Of a DNA stretch of 41,349 nucleotides, positions 12,601 through 22,832 are shown one piece after another. Made by a program: the position numbers and the translations under genes. This stretch comes from Pleurotus djamor (Eukaryota > Basidiomycota > Agaricomycetes > Agaricales > Pleurotaceae). The DNA is taken from assembly GCA_029747585.1 (NCBI GenBank), contig JAPEVF010000396.1, positions 1-41,349 of the forward strand. Direction: 5' to 3'. Numbering within the stretch: position 1 is the first letter of the stretch; each line of letters begins with the position of its first letter. The notes under the pieces were generated by a model. That model searched no databases, was not told the origin of the DNA, and worked only from the letters and a program-made list of their open reading frames with translations.

Positions 12601-12823
12601 CGATAATCTCCAATTTCACCGCTTTGTCTTCTCCTGGGGATACAAAACCCAAGGAAAAAAGGCTGGTCACCGTCAGGCGCGCGGGACACAGTGTACTGAC
12701 CCACCAGGTAGGATGAAACATTAAATCGTACACTTACCGAGCGTCATTCAGCCCAGACAAGGCAAAGAAGCAAAGCAGCTCCACTTCATTACCGTCCTTG
12801 AGGATGCGGTATCGTTTCAACCA
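12601..12823 (-). CDS. Possible exons of an unknown gene upstream of the Helitron
   Basis: Two short open stretches with good splice signals can be joined: 12738-12823 (reads WLKRYRILKDGNEVELLCFF, then ALSGLNDA; GTAAGT donor) and 12601-12633 (CCCCAG acceptor, GTGAGC donor). The neighbouring exons were not found and N12560 lies in the following intron. This may be a relic, an upstream exon of the Helitron gene, or chance. No family is recognised. Confidence 0.2.
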
Positions 12824-13512
12824 CTGTCTTTCTCACATCATGCTGACAAGACAAGGCAGCTGGCAAACCTCGCTGACCGGGCCAGCCTTTACTTTGCCTG
12901 GATTACAACCCACCAAGCCCGCCTCAAGACACACTCGTTGATCTGTTCTTACTTCGAACAATGATCATGGACGCAATCGCGCAACTCCGAATGACGCGAT
13001 GAAATACAAATACAGACCTTAGAGGAAGTTCGACACGGGCTAGGAGAGGCAAGGATTGGAGCAAAAAGTTTAAACAATTGTTTCAATTCAACTACCTCTA
13101 CCCTGCTAGCATAATTTAAAAATGTTGCTCATTGGTTTGAGCCAATAACAACAGACGAGAAAACATCATACACATTCTTCTCGTCGTTCTTGTGAGGCTT
13201 GTAATCCTGGCATCACAACATTGAACTACCCCAATCACAGCCCTGATGGAAGTATTCCACGTACCCTGCTCTATGCGTAGGTAGATGAGCTTCGATACAG
13301 ACCTGTGGCTGCATTGAATGGAGCATGGGGACTATAACGAGAATGATGAACTCACGGGTCATCATGACTCATTCACGACATTGCCGACTTCAATTTTTGC
13401 TACGAAAGGATACTGAAGATCAGGATCGAGACAGTCGTAAGTATATAGATCATCACCTTTGTTTTCTTGCGCTCATGGACGGGAAGAGCTCTGTATTGGG
13501 CTCGGCGGACGT
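12824..13512. other. Intergenic stretch, no gene seen
   Basis: Short ORFs on both strands lack codon structure, splice partners or recognisable motifs. The AT content rises near 13060-13130. The right end borders the ubiquitin-like relic. Confidence 0.4.
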
Positions 13513-13821
13513 GTAAAGACTTCATGGAGACCTTGGCGGCAAGACAATCACCCTCGAGGTCGAGTCCTCCGATACCATGGCCAATGTCAAAGCCAAGATC
13601 CAGGACAAGGAGGCACCCGACCAACAGCGCCTCATCTTCATTGTCGAGGGAAGACGATCGTCGACCACACCCTCCAACTACATCATTCGGAAAGAACCAA
13701 CCCTCCATCTCGTCCTCCGTCTGTGTCATGGCATGCAGATCGTTTTCAAGACGCTCACGGACAAGAGCATCACCTTTGAGGTCGAGTCGTCGGACACCAT
13801 CGATAACGTCAAGGGAAAAAA
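13513..13821 (+). pseudogene. Degenerate polyubiquitin fragment (about 1.4 units)
   Basis: The stretch from 13531 reads [14 protein letters not shown] then [10 protein letters not shown], the ubiquitin N-terminal half, followed by PDQQRLIF and [11 protein letters not shown] second unit starts at 13733 with [20 protein letters not shown] and breaks off. Ubiquitin units are 76 residues joined head to tail. Here the first unit has a damaged start (frame shift near 13520-13530), a two-residue deletion at the GIPPDQQ site, an almost unrecognisable segment around the residue-48 lysine, and RLRGG changed to RLCHG, which removes the di-glycine needed for processing and conjugation. No intron is seen, so it could come from a processed copy. 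The frame then runs into unrelated sequence to 13930. A diverged ubiquitin-like gene is less likely. Confidence 0.85.
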
Positions 13822-14462
13822 CGAGACAAAGAACAGAAGTAACATCTCATCGGGTGATACAACCTGTTGGGTAGGTCATCATTGCGTTCAGAGAGAATCC
13901 ACGTGTTATGTAATCGCCTACCTGGGTTGAAAAGGTATGACGGAAGCGACTCAAGGACGTATAGGACAATCACAGAGGACACTTTCCATTGGCCTCATGC
14001 ACCTACGGTAACGGCAAAATTAGTACGATAGCGGGCTGAAAATGCATGTCACCCACCAAGAAACACGCATCAGAGTGTCGTTTCACGAGGAAACTGAACA
14101 TAGAAAGGATAACGACAAGACCACGTCAGTCTGTCAAGACATTACTCCGAAGAACCTACGAAAACCAAAGTCGTGTCCAGTGAGAAAGGGAAAACTCAAA
14201 CCATAAGCGCCAATCGCTGTTTTAAGGAAAACAGGGACTCGGTATTTACCGGTCGGAAATGTCCGAGTCCCTGTGTTGCATATAACCGGAAGAAGCCGTC
14301 TAGAACAAGGTCGCGCTCTTGCCTCCGTACCGTCATAGAGATTGATGTACCTAGACATGTACTCCGAAACAGTTGAAACAAGGAAATATCAGAAATACAA
14401 GCACGTAAGCCCAACTCAGCGTCAGTTCAGCGTCGTCTCATCTGAGGGTGCGCTGCAAGGTA
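13822..14462. other. Intergenic stretch with a strong hairpin
   Basis: No gene is recognised. The region holds the inverted repeat at 14231-14274 and must contain the promoter, and possibly the first exon, of the NGN/KOW gene. Confidence 0.4.
14231..14274. repeat. Inverted repeat / hairpin, 12-bp perfect stem
   Basis: ACAGGGACTCGG (14231-14242) is followed after 20 bases by its exact reverse complement CCGAGTCCCTGT (14263-14274). The inside (ATTT..AAAT, CCG..CGG) can extend the stem with a bulge. It is intergenic, upstream of the NGN/KOW gene. It could be a transcript hairpin, a terminal remnant of a small element, or a protein-binding site. Confidence 0.85.
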
Positions 14463-17154
14463 AAAGCGTACCTGGATCTTGAAGCTCAAGTCAACCAGTC
14501 GGGTGATGATGACTCGGACACAGAAACCCCAGAAGATGCAGGTAGGATGAAACGTATTTGACTTAAGTATTGTATTCATTCAATGAACAGATTTTCTTGA
14601 TGACACCGAAGTCGGCGCGCCAAATAGCAACACAGAACGTTTGGAATCTACGATATCATCATTGGCCGAGCGGTTACGAGAGCACGACGCACGACTCGCG
14701 GAAGCCAGAGCTATAAAGGCGCGTCATCAAGCTGGACCCAGAAGAAAGGATCAGCATACGAAAGACATCACGAACATTGAGCGCACATGGGAAGAAAACA
14801 TCTGCTTGTTACCTTCCATCACAGATCCAGACTTATGGAGCGTAACAGTTCAAGTGAGTCGAATCTGGGCTATCTGCTTGACGCTAGCTTATTAAGGTTT
14901 ATCCGCATAGCGTGGAACAGAGGTCGAAACAGTCTGCTTGATCATGAACCGAGCCTTCGAAAGAGACATCAAAATACTCAGTGTCTTCCAACGTGACCAT
15001 ATACCAGGCATCATATACATCGAGGGGCCATACACAGCATGTGTCACAGCTGTGGAAGACATTAGCACGGTTTATTTACGGTACACACAAGCCAACGCAC
15101 TCATCCGGATTATTGGCATTGATGATCGAATCAACCTACTATATGCCGCTCCCACTGTGCTTATCAAACCATCGTCCTTTGTCAGGATCTGTACTCGAGG
15201 AAAAACACGCGAATTGGCTTTCGTTAACAAGACCTCATCACGTTCGGCTGAGATCTTCAGTGTATTCCGTGAAAAAGACAAGCTGTCAAACCCGGCGTTG
15301 GTCTATGAAGAGACAAGCCAAGCCCAAGTAGACTCTCCCACAAATGTAGCCCCCGCGACGATACCCGGACGTTTCATATACGGACTCGAAATAAAACGAA
15401 TTCCTCTCTATCGTCTACAAGCCTCCTCAGTCAATGCAACCATAACGGAACTAGATGACTTCGCATCGTCTCCTCTCTTCCGCTTACCGATATCGATTGG
15501 TCTTAACAACGCTCACAACCGCCACAGGACCAGCGTCACGGACAACACGAAGGACGTGGTTACCCTTGCAAACCGGTTCACAAACGCGATCATCAATCAA
15601 CGCAAACACGCTATCTCATTCCGCAAGGGAGAAGCAGTCCTAATTGTTGCAGGGATATTCTCTGGCCTACGAGGAGTGATAGAAGACTCGACTCCTTGCA
15701 ATATTCTCTTGCGACCTGACGCAGAGACAGGCGTAGAAGCATTTGAAGTACCTACAGAGCATATCCATGAGGCCTCAGACCTCGCTCCTGGACGCTCGGT
15801 TACGGTCACCACCGGTCCCTTCAAAGGACTGAAGGGTACAGTAATGCATTTCTCTGACGAAAATCATGTCATCATGTTACCCATGACGGAGAGCACTCAA
15901 GTCATCGAGGTCTTTGTGTGGCAAGTGACACGATACTTCAAAACTGGAGACTACATTGATATCCTAATGGGCGAAAATCGAGGCGCATCTGGCTATGTGG
16001 TCGGTAGCAATGTATGGGAAGTAGACGTATTCATCCTGGATCAACGAAGAGTGGTATGGAACACCACGTAATGTGCGTACATGTCGCTGACTTCCATACA
16101 GGTTTCACTCAAAACAGAATATATCATCCATAGCATAGTGCCAGTCACATTGATGGACACGCCCTCGACGCGCTGCGAAGACTTCACTCCACAAACTTCA
16201 CAAGAAAGGTTCAAAGGAATTGAAGTTCTTGTTGTAGGAAATCATCACTGGAAGGGACGTATGGGATACATTGTTGGCCACACATACTCAAACGAACTAG
16301 TATCAACCGACCCGCATCATGCCGAAGCAGACCTAGTGTTCCATGTTAACATCGGCAACAGCATATCGCGATATTCTTCAACGTTCAGGTGCAACGAAAT
16401 TCGGGAATTACAGTAAGTAATATCGTGACAAAACGGTAAGAAATGATTTATCCCATTCAACAGTACAGGTTTGGCTGTCTTGACCGCCGTACGCCTCCCA
16501 TTAACCATTCTCCACCCACCCAACCGACCTCCCCATTCTCCTCGGGCATCCACACCAGACCGGGAAATCGCCACACTCTCTAGTGGATCAAACACAATTT
16601 GGGAGCCTACCGACAACGTAGAACGAGGTACATATCTCTACGAAGAGCCTTTCAAATTCCAATACATCGTCACTGATGGACCACCTACAGAACATTGGCT
16701 ACTCAACGTGCGCATCAACCACAAAGTCATGGTCGTAATTTCAAACACCGTTGCAACAGAGACCAATGGTCTCATTGAACAAACCGCGTTTCATAAGGGA
16801 AAATACGAGGGCATGAAAGGATCGGTTGTAGTCTCGCGACGAATCGCGGATACGGAAAGTTCAGTCAATGTCCGTATTAACGACGACACGAATCGTTCAT
16901 TCCACTTGAAATACCTAAAACCTCTCCAAGAACCCAAACTATTCAAGGTCCCTGCTCGCGTAGTAATCATAGGACCAGATCTTAATGGGAACCGAAGCCA
17001 TGTAGGACAATACGGAACCATCAGCGCGTGTGTATACCCACTGGGTCCCACACATCGCCTACTACACATATATCCCAATCACTGGACCTACTTCGATATC
17101 ACAGCGCTTTGTTACTCAGGTGAAACGATTGAATGGGAGGGCGGGATTTACTGA
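14463..17154 (+). CDS. Spt5-like NGN/KOW-repeat protein
   Basis: Exons: about 14463-14541, 14591-14853, 14911-16053, 16102-16412 and 16464-17154. All junctions keep phase, giving about 830 codons. The order is: an acidic leader (YLDLEAQV, then DDDSDTETPEDA), a charged helix (LAERLREHDARLAEARAIKA), and an NGN-like domain (LWSVTVQ, GTEVETVCLIMN, HIPGIIYIEG). Several KOW-type barrels follow, such as GEAVLIVAGIFSGLRGVI, PGRSVTVTTGPFKGLKGTV and a third near GDYIDILMGENRGASGYVV. In Spt5 the NGN binds Spt4 and RNA polymerase II, and the KOWs contact polymerase and nucleic acid. This protein lacks the long C-terminal repeat region and looks like a diverged paralogue, not the housekeeping Spt5. No ATG was found in frame after the TAA at 14408, so the first exon is missing or the start is lost. 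Confidence 0.8.
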
Positions 17155-17809
17155 GGCATGTGAAGCCATCGAGATGAGGCTGCATCATGGTCTCTTCGTA
17201 ATCTTTGTGTTCGCCACGAGATATCTTACGTATGTTCCCATTTACCTAATCCTTTCTTTGCAAACGGAAGTAGCATGCATAATATCGTTGTCTTCATGTA
17301 GAATAACCATGAATAAAGAAAGTTACTAATCACGCACACCACTCTTTTCCGTGAGGGATGAGGAGGACGAGGACGTCCACTCCTGTCCTTGTCGCTCCTA
17401 AGCCATGACACTCCTGATCTTCAAGCAGGTCCACGCCTAGTTGTTTTCTGCCATCATCTGTTGGGTCCTCATTGAGTCATTCCCCGCTCAGCCCATCTGG
17501 ACATCTACAACGGAGTTTTGTGTAATGACTCCGCGGGAAAAACTCGATAAGCCACTGAATATTGAATACCATATGGGTAAATCATTCCATAACACCGGAC
17601 CTACAAGCAGGGTTAAGCAGCCCTGTGCATTCCCGCAATGATCTCGAAACTGGGCGGTAACATCCCATCTTCTAGATCATTACTCTATGTATATCGTTAA
17701 AAAACGAAGCTCTGAAACCATCCACAAGACACGATCGTATAAAAGCGTCTCCAGGTACACCAACTTTCTTCACAGTCTTCAACTTTGTTTCTAACGTTCA
17801 CGTCACAGA
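17155..17809. other. Intergenic; promoter region of the zinc-finger gene
   Basis: No gene is seen in the left part. The right end is a promoter for the plus-strand gene starting at 17810. Confidence 0.5.
17738..17744 (+). promoter_or_regulatory. TATA box of the C2H2 gene
   Basis: TATAAAA lies 72 bases before the ATG at 17810 and is followed by a pyrimidine-rich leader ending in GTCACAGA just before the ATG. Spacing and context fit a fungal core promoter. Confidence 0.6.
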
Positions 17810-19287
17810 ATGCCAGAGTATCGTGTAACCTGTGTCCCAGCTAATCTTGTCGTAGCGCCAGACTACAATAGGCATCTTCCACCACCTTCGTCTAAAACCC
17901 TTCCACAAACACCGTTTATCACAATGCCTGAACATCCAGACATAGTCTTGGAGCGGGCGTTACTGAATTCTTCGCAGTAAGTTATCATCCATTCAGACCT
18001 AGACAAATCATTTAACAGACGACAACAGACGATCTCATTTTATATGCCCAATTTTCTATGGAGAAAATTCGTGCAGGGGTATTTTGCATCTTCCTCCTCT
18101 TGAAACGACTAAAAAGTAAGATATTCGCCTGCACAAGGACAAAAGACTGATGCGTAATTCAGAGTCGCATATCTACCTGCCAAATCATGCACCTCGGCCG
18201 CGCAATCAACCTATGAATTGGACAGGGACACACTCGCTTCACCATATGTCCCTGTCCCGTTGGACTCTAATTATGGATGGTCTACCTCTACTCACCTGTC
18301 AAGAAATCAAACTCATACCTCGTTCCCAAGTGATCCGGCGCTAACACGACGAAGTCCTGCGAGAATCTTGTCAAAAGAGCACTGGAACGCACCAACGAAT
18401 CCACACTCTTTGAGGACAACACCGGCCGAGATGCATTCTAGTTCACCTTCCTCACCGTCGGACACCAACTCGTCCTCTTTACGAAAAGCTTGTGCATCAC
18501 ATACAACGGTCTTGGATGAACCAGTATCTGCTTCCGTCTCTCCTGTCCCTTCACCGCTAGGTTTTACCTCATCCTCCGCTCCTGCCGCCACCTTAGCGCC
18601 CTTGTCATCTCTGGAGACCTCGCCAGCTTCACCAGGATCGAAAACGTCTGCTCCCCTGTTCGGTCAAACGTCGTCAAGACGCAACCAAAAATTGCGACGA
18701 ATAAGATCTTCTGCGGGCTCAGAGGATTGGGAGAAACACACAAAGATAGTCGAACAAGAAGACGGAAACTTCAACTATCAGTGTACTTGGACCTTCAAGG
18801 CAGATGAAACAGAGACGGTGTGTATGTATACCTCCAAGAGGCAACTAGTCAAACGTCATGTGGAAACAACCCACTTGAAAGTCAAGTACGCAAGCCACTA
18901 AAGGCCATTTCAATTCTCGCTTAAGCACAGATAACTGATATCGACTTCAGGCCATTTGTCTGTAGTATTTGCAATAAGGCCTTTCCTCAGAAAACCTCGC
19001 TGAACATACATGAACATGGCCAGTGAGTCCTTCTATTTTCCTTACAAACGTTCACCGTCCTGATGTCATTGTTAAACTCAAGTACCGGAAAGAAGCCTCA
19101 TGTATGTATGTTCCGGTGCGGTGAAACGTTCAAAGATCCTGCTCGTAGGCACCGGCACTACACACAAGATCATGGTTATGTCCCCCTACAGCGCACAAAA
19201 CGAGGAAAGGGTAATACACCAACTGAGGAAGTCGGAACTTATGAGTCTATGGAGCCATGGCGAGCATCGCAAAATCTTGTCAACTAA
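17810..19287 (+). CDS. C2H2 zinc-finger protein, putative DNA-binding
   Basis: Five exons (17810-17976, 18029-18115, 18163-18885, 18951-19022, 19083-19287) join in phase to 417 codons. The N-terminal two thirds are Ser/Pro/Thr-rich and look disordered. From about residue 290 the C-terminal part has Cys/His clusters: an irregular finger (QCTWTF, then VCMYTSKRQLVKRHVETTH), a classical finger split by an intron (PFVCSICNKAFPQKTSLNIH then EHGH), a linker TGKKPH, and a third (VCMFRCGETFKDPARRHRHY then QDHGY). The TGKKPH linker is the usual spacer between C2H2 fingers, so sequence-specific nucleic-acid binding in the nucleus is likely. The arrangement with PARRHRH resembles multicopy Agaricomycete zinc-finger proteins I know of only as hypotheticals. 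The target is unknown. Confidence 0.85.
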
Positions 19288-19567
19288 TGTGTTCGTTTGT
19301 CCTTGAAATTAGACAGAAATTGATAAATCGATATCCAACGAGTACTTCGTAAGGGACGGCAAACCTAATCACACAGATTTCAAACGGCGAATCTCATCCA
19401 CCTGGGAGACCTCCATGCGTAAACGTGGACCGAAGGAATTCAATATACAAAACAAGGGAATTTCGAACTAGCTCAAGATTCCCACAGTGACACATTCACA
19501 AACCACAGGTCTTTATAAACCAGTAGATGAGAAACGCCCCATATTCTTACATCCACAAAATCCCCTG
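19288..19567. other. Intergenic spacer
   Basis: No gene is seen. The open frame of the following gene extends back to 19472 without an ATG, so its start was placed at 19568. Confidence 0.4.
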
Positions 19568-20841
19568 ATGGATTCGACCATCCCCCAAACCTGCGAGGCG
19601 TACAGCCAACAGTGTGTCGCCATCCAACCCGTTGTGAGTCTGTCTCACATTTCTGCGCCAACGTCAAGATTTTGACAAGAAAGAGTTTAGAAAAGATCTC
19701 TATTAAAGACGACGAAATCCAAACCTCCAACTTTCATAACAACTTTTGACGCGTCATACGACATTCAAGAACGCATCCTAGCCTACTGCTCTATCGCCCA
19801 AATCAGCCGTCTCGCCATGACTTGCTTCCTCCTGTCTACCATTGTCAGATCGTACTGCAAAAAACATCGAAACCTAGAAACCCTGTTGTCTCGATACTTT
19901 TCCATTGTCGCCATCCCCTCGTTTCGCAGACTACAGTCCCTCACCAGTCTCATAATTGGCGGTCAGCTTGCCTTGGAGCTAGCTTTCTGGCGGACAAAGA
20001 GTGTCTGGGACGCTCCCTTGGAATTGTTTGTCCATCACGCCGACGCTGTCCCCGTTTCCAAATGGTTGCAACGACACCACTACGTACTTGAGACACAAAA
20101 TCTCATTGGCACCTCAATCGAGGATATTTATACTCGCCGACTAAAAAGACTTCCTTTTGGTTACCTCTTGTATCAGACAGGGTCAACAAACGGGAGTGGG
20201 CTGAGCGAGGCAGCTCGTTACTTCCGCAACCGCCTATACGAACGACTCCAACACCGAACCAGAGGTACAAGCCAAGAAGTCGGAAAATACCTCTTCATCT
20301 TCAAATTTTCCAACAAACAAAAACGATACGTGCATCTGTACGCGTGTACAGACGGTCCTTTGTCAGGGATACTCGATTCACAGTCAAGTAAGTCATTCAA
20401 ACTAACGAAAGAGTGCCGACGCTAACAAACATCATAGCACATCTTATGAATTTTGTAACGTCTCATGCCTTGTACTGTCTGTTCCCTTGGGAAACCTTAG
20501 AAAAGAAAATTGCTCTAGCGATAGAAATCGAGGACGGACAGTACGAAGGATGGAAAAACGACTGTGCTAACGCGGGATGGACATGCATCCGCAAATACGC
20601 CGAAGCCAAATCGCTCAACCTCTTCAGAACACAATTTCATTTCCTAGATGGGAAATCGTGTCTCCGCGTCGGCCTGGACACCAACCTACGACTGGATCAG
20701 ACAAGGGATCACAAATTTCGTGATCATAGATTTGGCTTGGCCTTCAATCAGATGGATGAAGGGTTCATATGCGATGGGTGCGATTCTCCCTTTCATCGCG
20801 CATTCAAAATTGATCTAACGCTATCTCACCAAATCAGGTAG
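19568..20841 (+). CDS. F-box/nucleotidyltransferase-like family member, copy 3
   Basis: Exons 19568-19633, 19691-20387 and 20438-20841 join in phase to 388 codons with no frame break, making this the best preserved copy. An F-box-like helical segment (DIQERILAYCSIAQISRLAM, then TCFLLSTIVRSYCKKH) lies at about residues 40-75. It is followed by SFRRLQSLTSLIIGG, then PLELFV, a variable charged region, YLFIFKFSNKQKRYVHLYAC, and after the conserved phase-1 intron HLMNFVTS and LFPWET. F-box proteins usually bring targets to SCF ubiquitin ligases; the GG..D-x-E core resembles nucleotidyltransferase folds, but here the first acidic position is shifted (WDAPLEL). Neither activity can be claimed. It lies just downstream of the zinc-finger gene in the same direction. 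The start ATG is the first in the open frame; the stop follows ATCAGG and a further exon is possible. Confidence 0.72.
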
Positions 20842-21140
20842 AGCACTTACAACACGAACGTCTAGATAGTAACAACAATCATTTCATAAGTTAGCGCCAT
20901 TGGAATACAAGTAATATTTGAGTCATTGAATTGTCACTAATCAGCGCCATCGGCAATTGCAGACTAAACTGGCTTGAAACCAACCAAATGAAGTTAGACG
21001 CACTCAGACTTCAAACGCACTACAAACATAAACAAACATCGGAAACCTGGCAACAAATTTCAGTCCGTCCGTCCTGTTTCTCTCAGAAAAACTCACCACA
21101 TCTTAGTCTATACTTGCAAGTAAGGAATGTCCTCCATATA
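20842..21140. other. Intergenic stretch, no gene seen
   Basis: Only short unsupported ORFs. A GCGCCAT[TC]GG motif occurs twice (about 20896 and 20943), the second perhaps the edge of a degenerate repeat. Confidence 0.3.
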
Positions 21141-21830
21141 CAAACTCAGCTAGTTTTCATGCGAAGCCTCCCGTAGAATAGGAGCACATAACCGAAATCT
21201 CCCATTCCCATGGAACTTACAGGCGGATCACTTACGAGAATGAAGCATTCACGATTACGTCAAAATGTTGACGGCACGATGCAAGTGCATCCCAGCTACG
21301 TTGCTTGGGAAAAAGATCAACCCAAATGGCGATTTGGAGAAGAGGATCAAGGGTGGAAGTCTACTCAACGGCATGAACCCAACACGTTTCAAATTAGGCG
21401 ATGATCGAAGAATTCTAGTAACATGAGGCAATGTCTCAAAGACAGGGATGACGGAGATAAATGGTATGGGCGACGTTGGTGAGTTGGGACAAACTTTGAA
21501 CTCTTTCCTCATACAAGCTCAGCTAGTTTTCGTGCGGGCCTCCCATAAATAGGAGCACATGACCAAAATCTCCCATTCCCATGGAACTTACGGGCGAATC
21601 ACTTACAAGAATGAAGCGTTCACGATTATGTCAAAATGTTCACTGCACGATGCAAGCGCATCCCAGCTACATTGCTTGGGGAAAGGATCAACCCAAATGG
21701 CGATTTGGAGAAGAGGATCAAGGGTGGAAGTCTACTCAACGGCATGAACCCCACATTAGGCGAGGATCGAAGAATTCTAGTAGCACGAGGCAATGTCTCA
21801 AAGACAACAATGACGGAGATGAACAAGTGG
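21141..21830. repeat. Direct repeat of about 310-320 bp, period about 373 bp
   Basis: Unit 1 begins about 21141 (ACTCAGCTAGTTTTC) and unit 2 about 21514 (GCTCAGCTAGTTTTC). Both carry the same landmarks in order: CTCCCATTCCCATGG, CCCAAATGGCGATTTGG, GGGTGGAAGTCTACTC, GAAGAATTCTAGTA and GGCAATGTCTCAAAGACA. Substitutions are scattered and unit 1 has an extra 12 bases or so before ATTAGGCGA. Both strands stay open through much of it, which comes from the shared sequence and is not evidence of a gene. Its origin (element relic or duplicated gene fragment) is unclear. Confidence 0.9.
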
Positions 21831-22322
21831 AGCAATACCTGAACCGAAAATGTCCAATACGATAAATTAATTTTGTGATTAAGAAGACGGGGGTCTATTC
21901 GTATCATATTTACCATTATATGCACAATATATTGTTACCTTATAGAGACAGACAATCCAATGACGCATGTCCAGAAACCGGTGTTAGCGCAATGACAGAA
22001 AAGGAACAGAAAGCCTATTCTCTTCTCACTCGAGTGCATATTTAAGACAATGCAACACTGACCAATATCTTGTTGACTCAGACCTCAGACTGCATTCACA
22101 TCTTTTGCTGACAAGGGATTACTTTGCCATCCAAACAAACACATGGCACCTGTGGTCCTACGGTGGTGTGGGAGTGGATACCCTGCGTCCCCATCCTATG
22201 GACTGTGCGGACATCGATGGTTGTCCTGTCGGGCAGACTTCCGTTGTCAGGCACACTACATAGGAATGAAGGGAAACAGGGTATCTTTCATCCGATACGC
22301 AGATGTAAGGAACCAGGTACTG
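21831..22322. other. Intergenic stretch with promoter-like segment
   Basis: A TATTTAAG motif at about 22039 is followed about 100 bases later by an ATG (22143) that opens a 63-codon Cys-rich frame. That frame has no signal peptide, homologue or splice support, so it is not called as a gene. Confidence 0.3.
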
Positions 22323-22832
22323 TCATACTGGTAACTGAACACTGCTGCGATCCTCGACAGTGGCGAACGTTGGATCTGAAGTACTGACTCCTAGCTTCAC
22401 CATCCAGGAGATCACACACCCATCGAATTCTACATATACATATAGGGCAACGAGTCTAAGATACCGGATATAATATTGGTCATTTGTTTCACGTAAATGT
22501 TTTGCGAACTCAAACACGCGCAGGAACATCGCATGTTGCGTTCGCAGTATTTTGCGGGGCGAGCGGGTACAAATCATTGCCCGACGGTTGCCTTGAGTTT
22601 GTACGATCAAATCGTCGTCCCTGCCTTAATAGTCCGCCGTGAGTATTCATCATCGCGTATGTATGATTGCAAATTACCTCTGAAGGCGAACACTTCTCCA
22701 CATGATGCCCGCCACAACTAAACCAATTGCGACCAACAGCCCACCCACAGCAACTCCTATAACATCCAGCATGGGATAGGTCGACCCAAGAAGAATATCT
22801 CCATAAGGATACGGTGTTTCACGACGTTGCAT
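22323..22832 (-). CDS. Hypothetical single-pass membrane protein
   Basis: Exon 1 (22678-22832) starts with an ATG and encodes an N-terminal segment (RRETPYPYGDILLGSTYP). It is followed by a glycine-rich hydrophobic helix (VIGVAVGGLLVAIGLVVAGI) and then MWRSVRLQR, a typical stop-transfer. A 57-base intron (GTAATT..GCAG) leads in phase to exon 2 (22323-22620), a basic tail ending at a TGA. The membrane helix is clear; the rest matches no family I know. An alternative frame in exon 2 gives a shorter hydrophilic tail. It could be the remnant of a larger receptor-like protein. Confidence 0.3.

Noticed and set aside
18220..18257. 11-bp perfect inverted repeat (GGACAGGGACA / TGTCCCTGTCC)
   Set aside because: It lies inside a coding exon of the zinc-finger gene and encodes an in-frame, non-repetitive protein segment; codon constraint or chance explains it well enough.
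21210..21865. Pair of similar short ORFs (64 and 94 codons) that look like a small gene family
   Set aside because: Similarity comes from the underlying direct repeat; both strands are open and the start context and splice signals are lacking.
22143..22334. 63-codon Cys-containing ORF after a TATTTAAG motif
   Set aside because: No signal peptide, unusual composition, and overlapping ORFs in other frames; not enough to call a gene.
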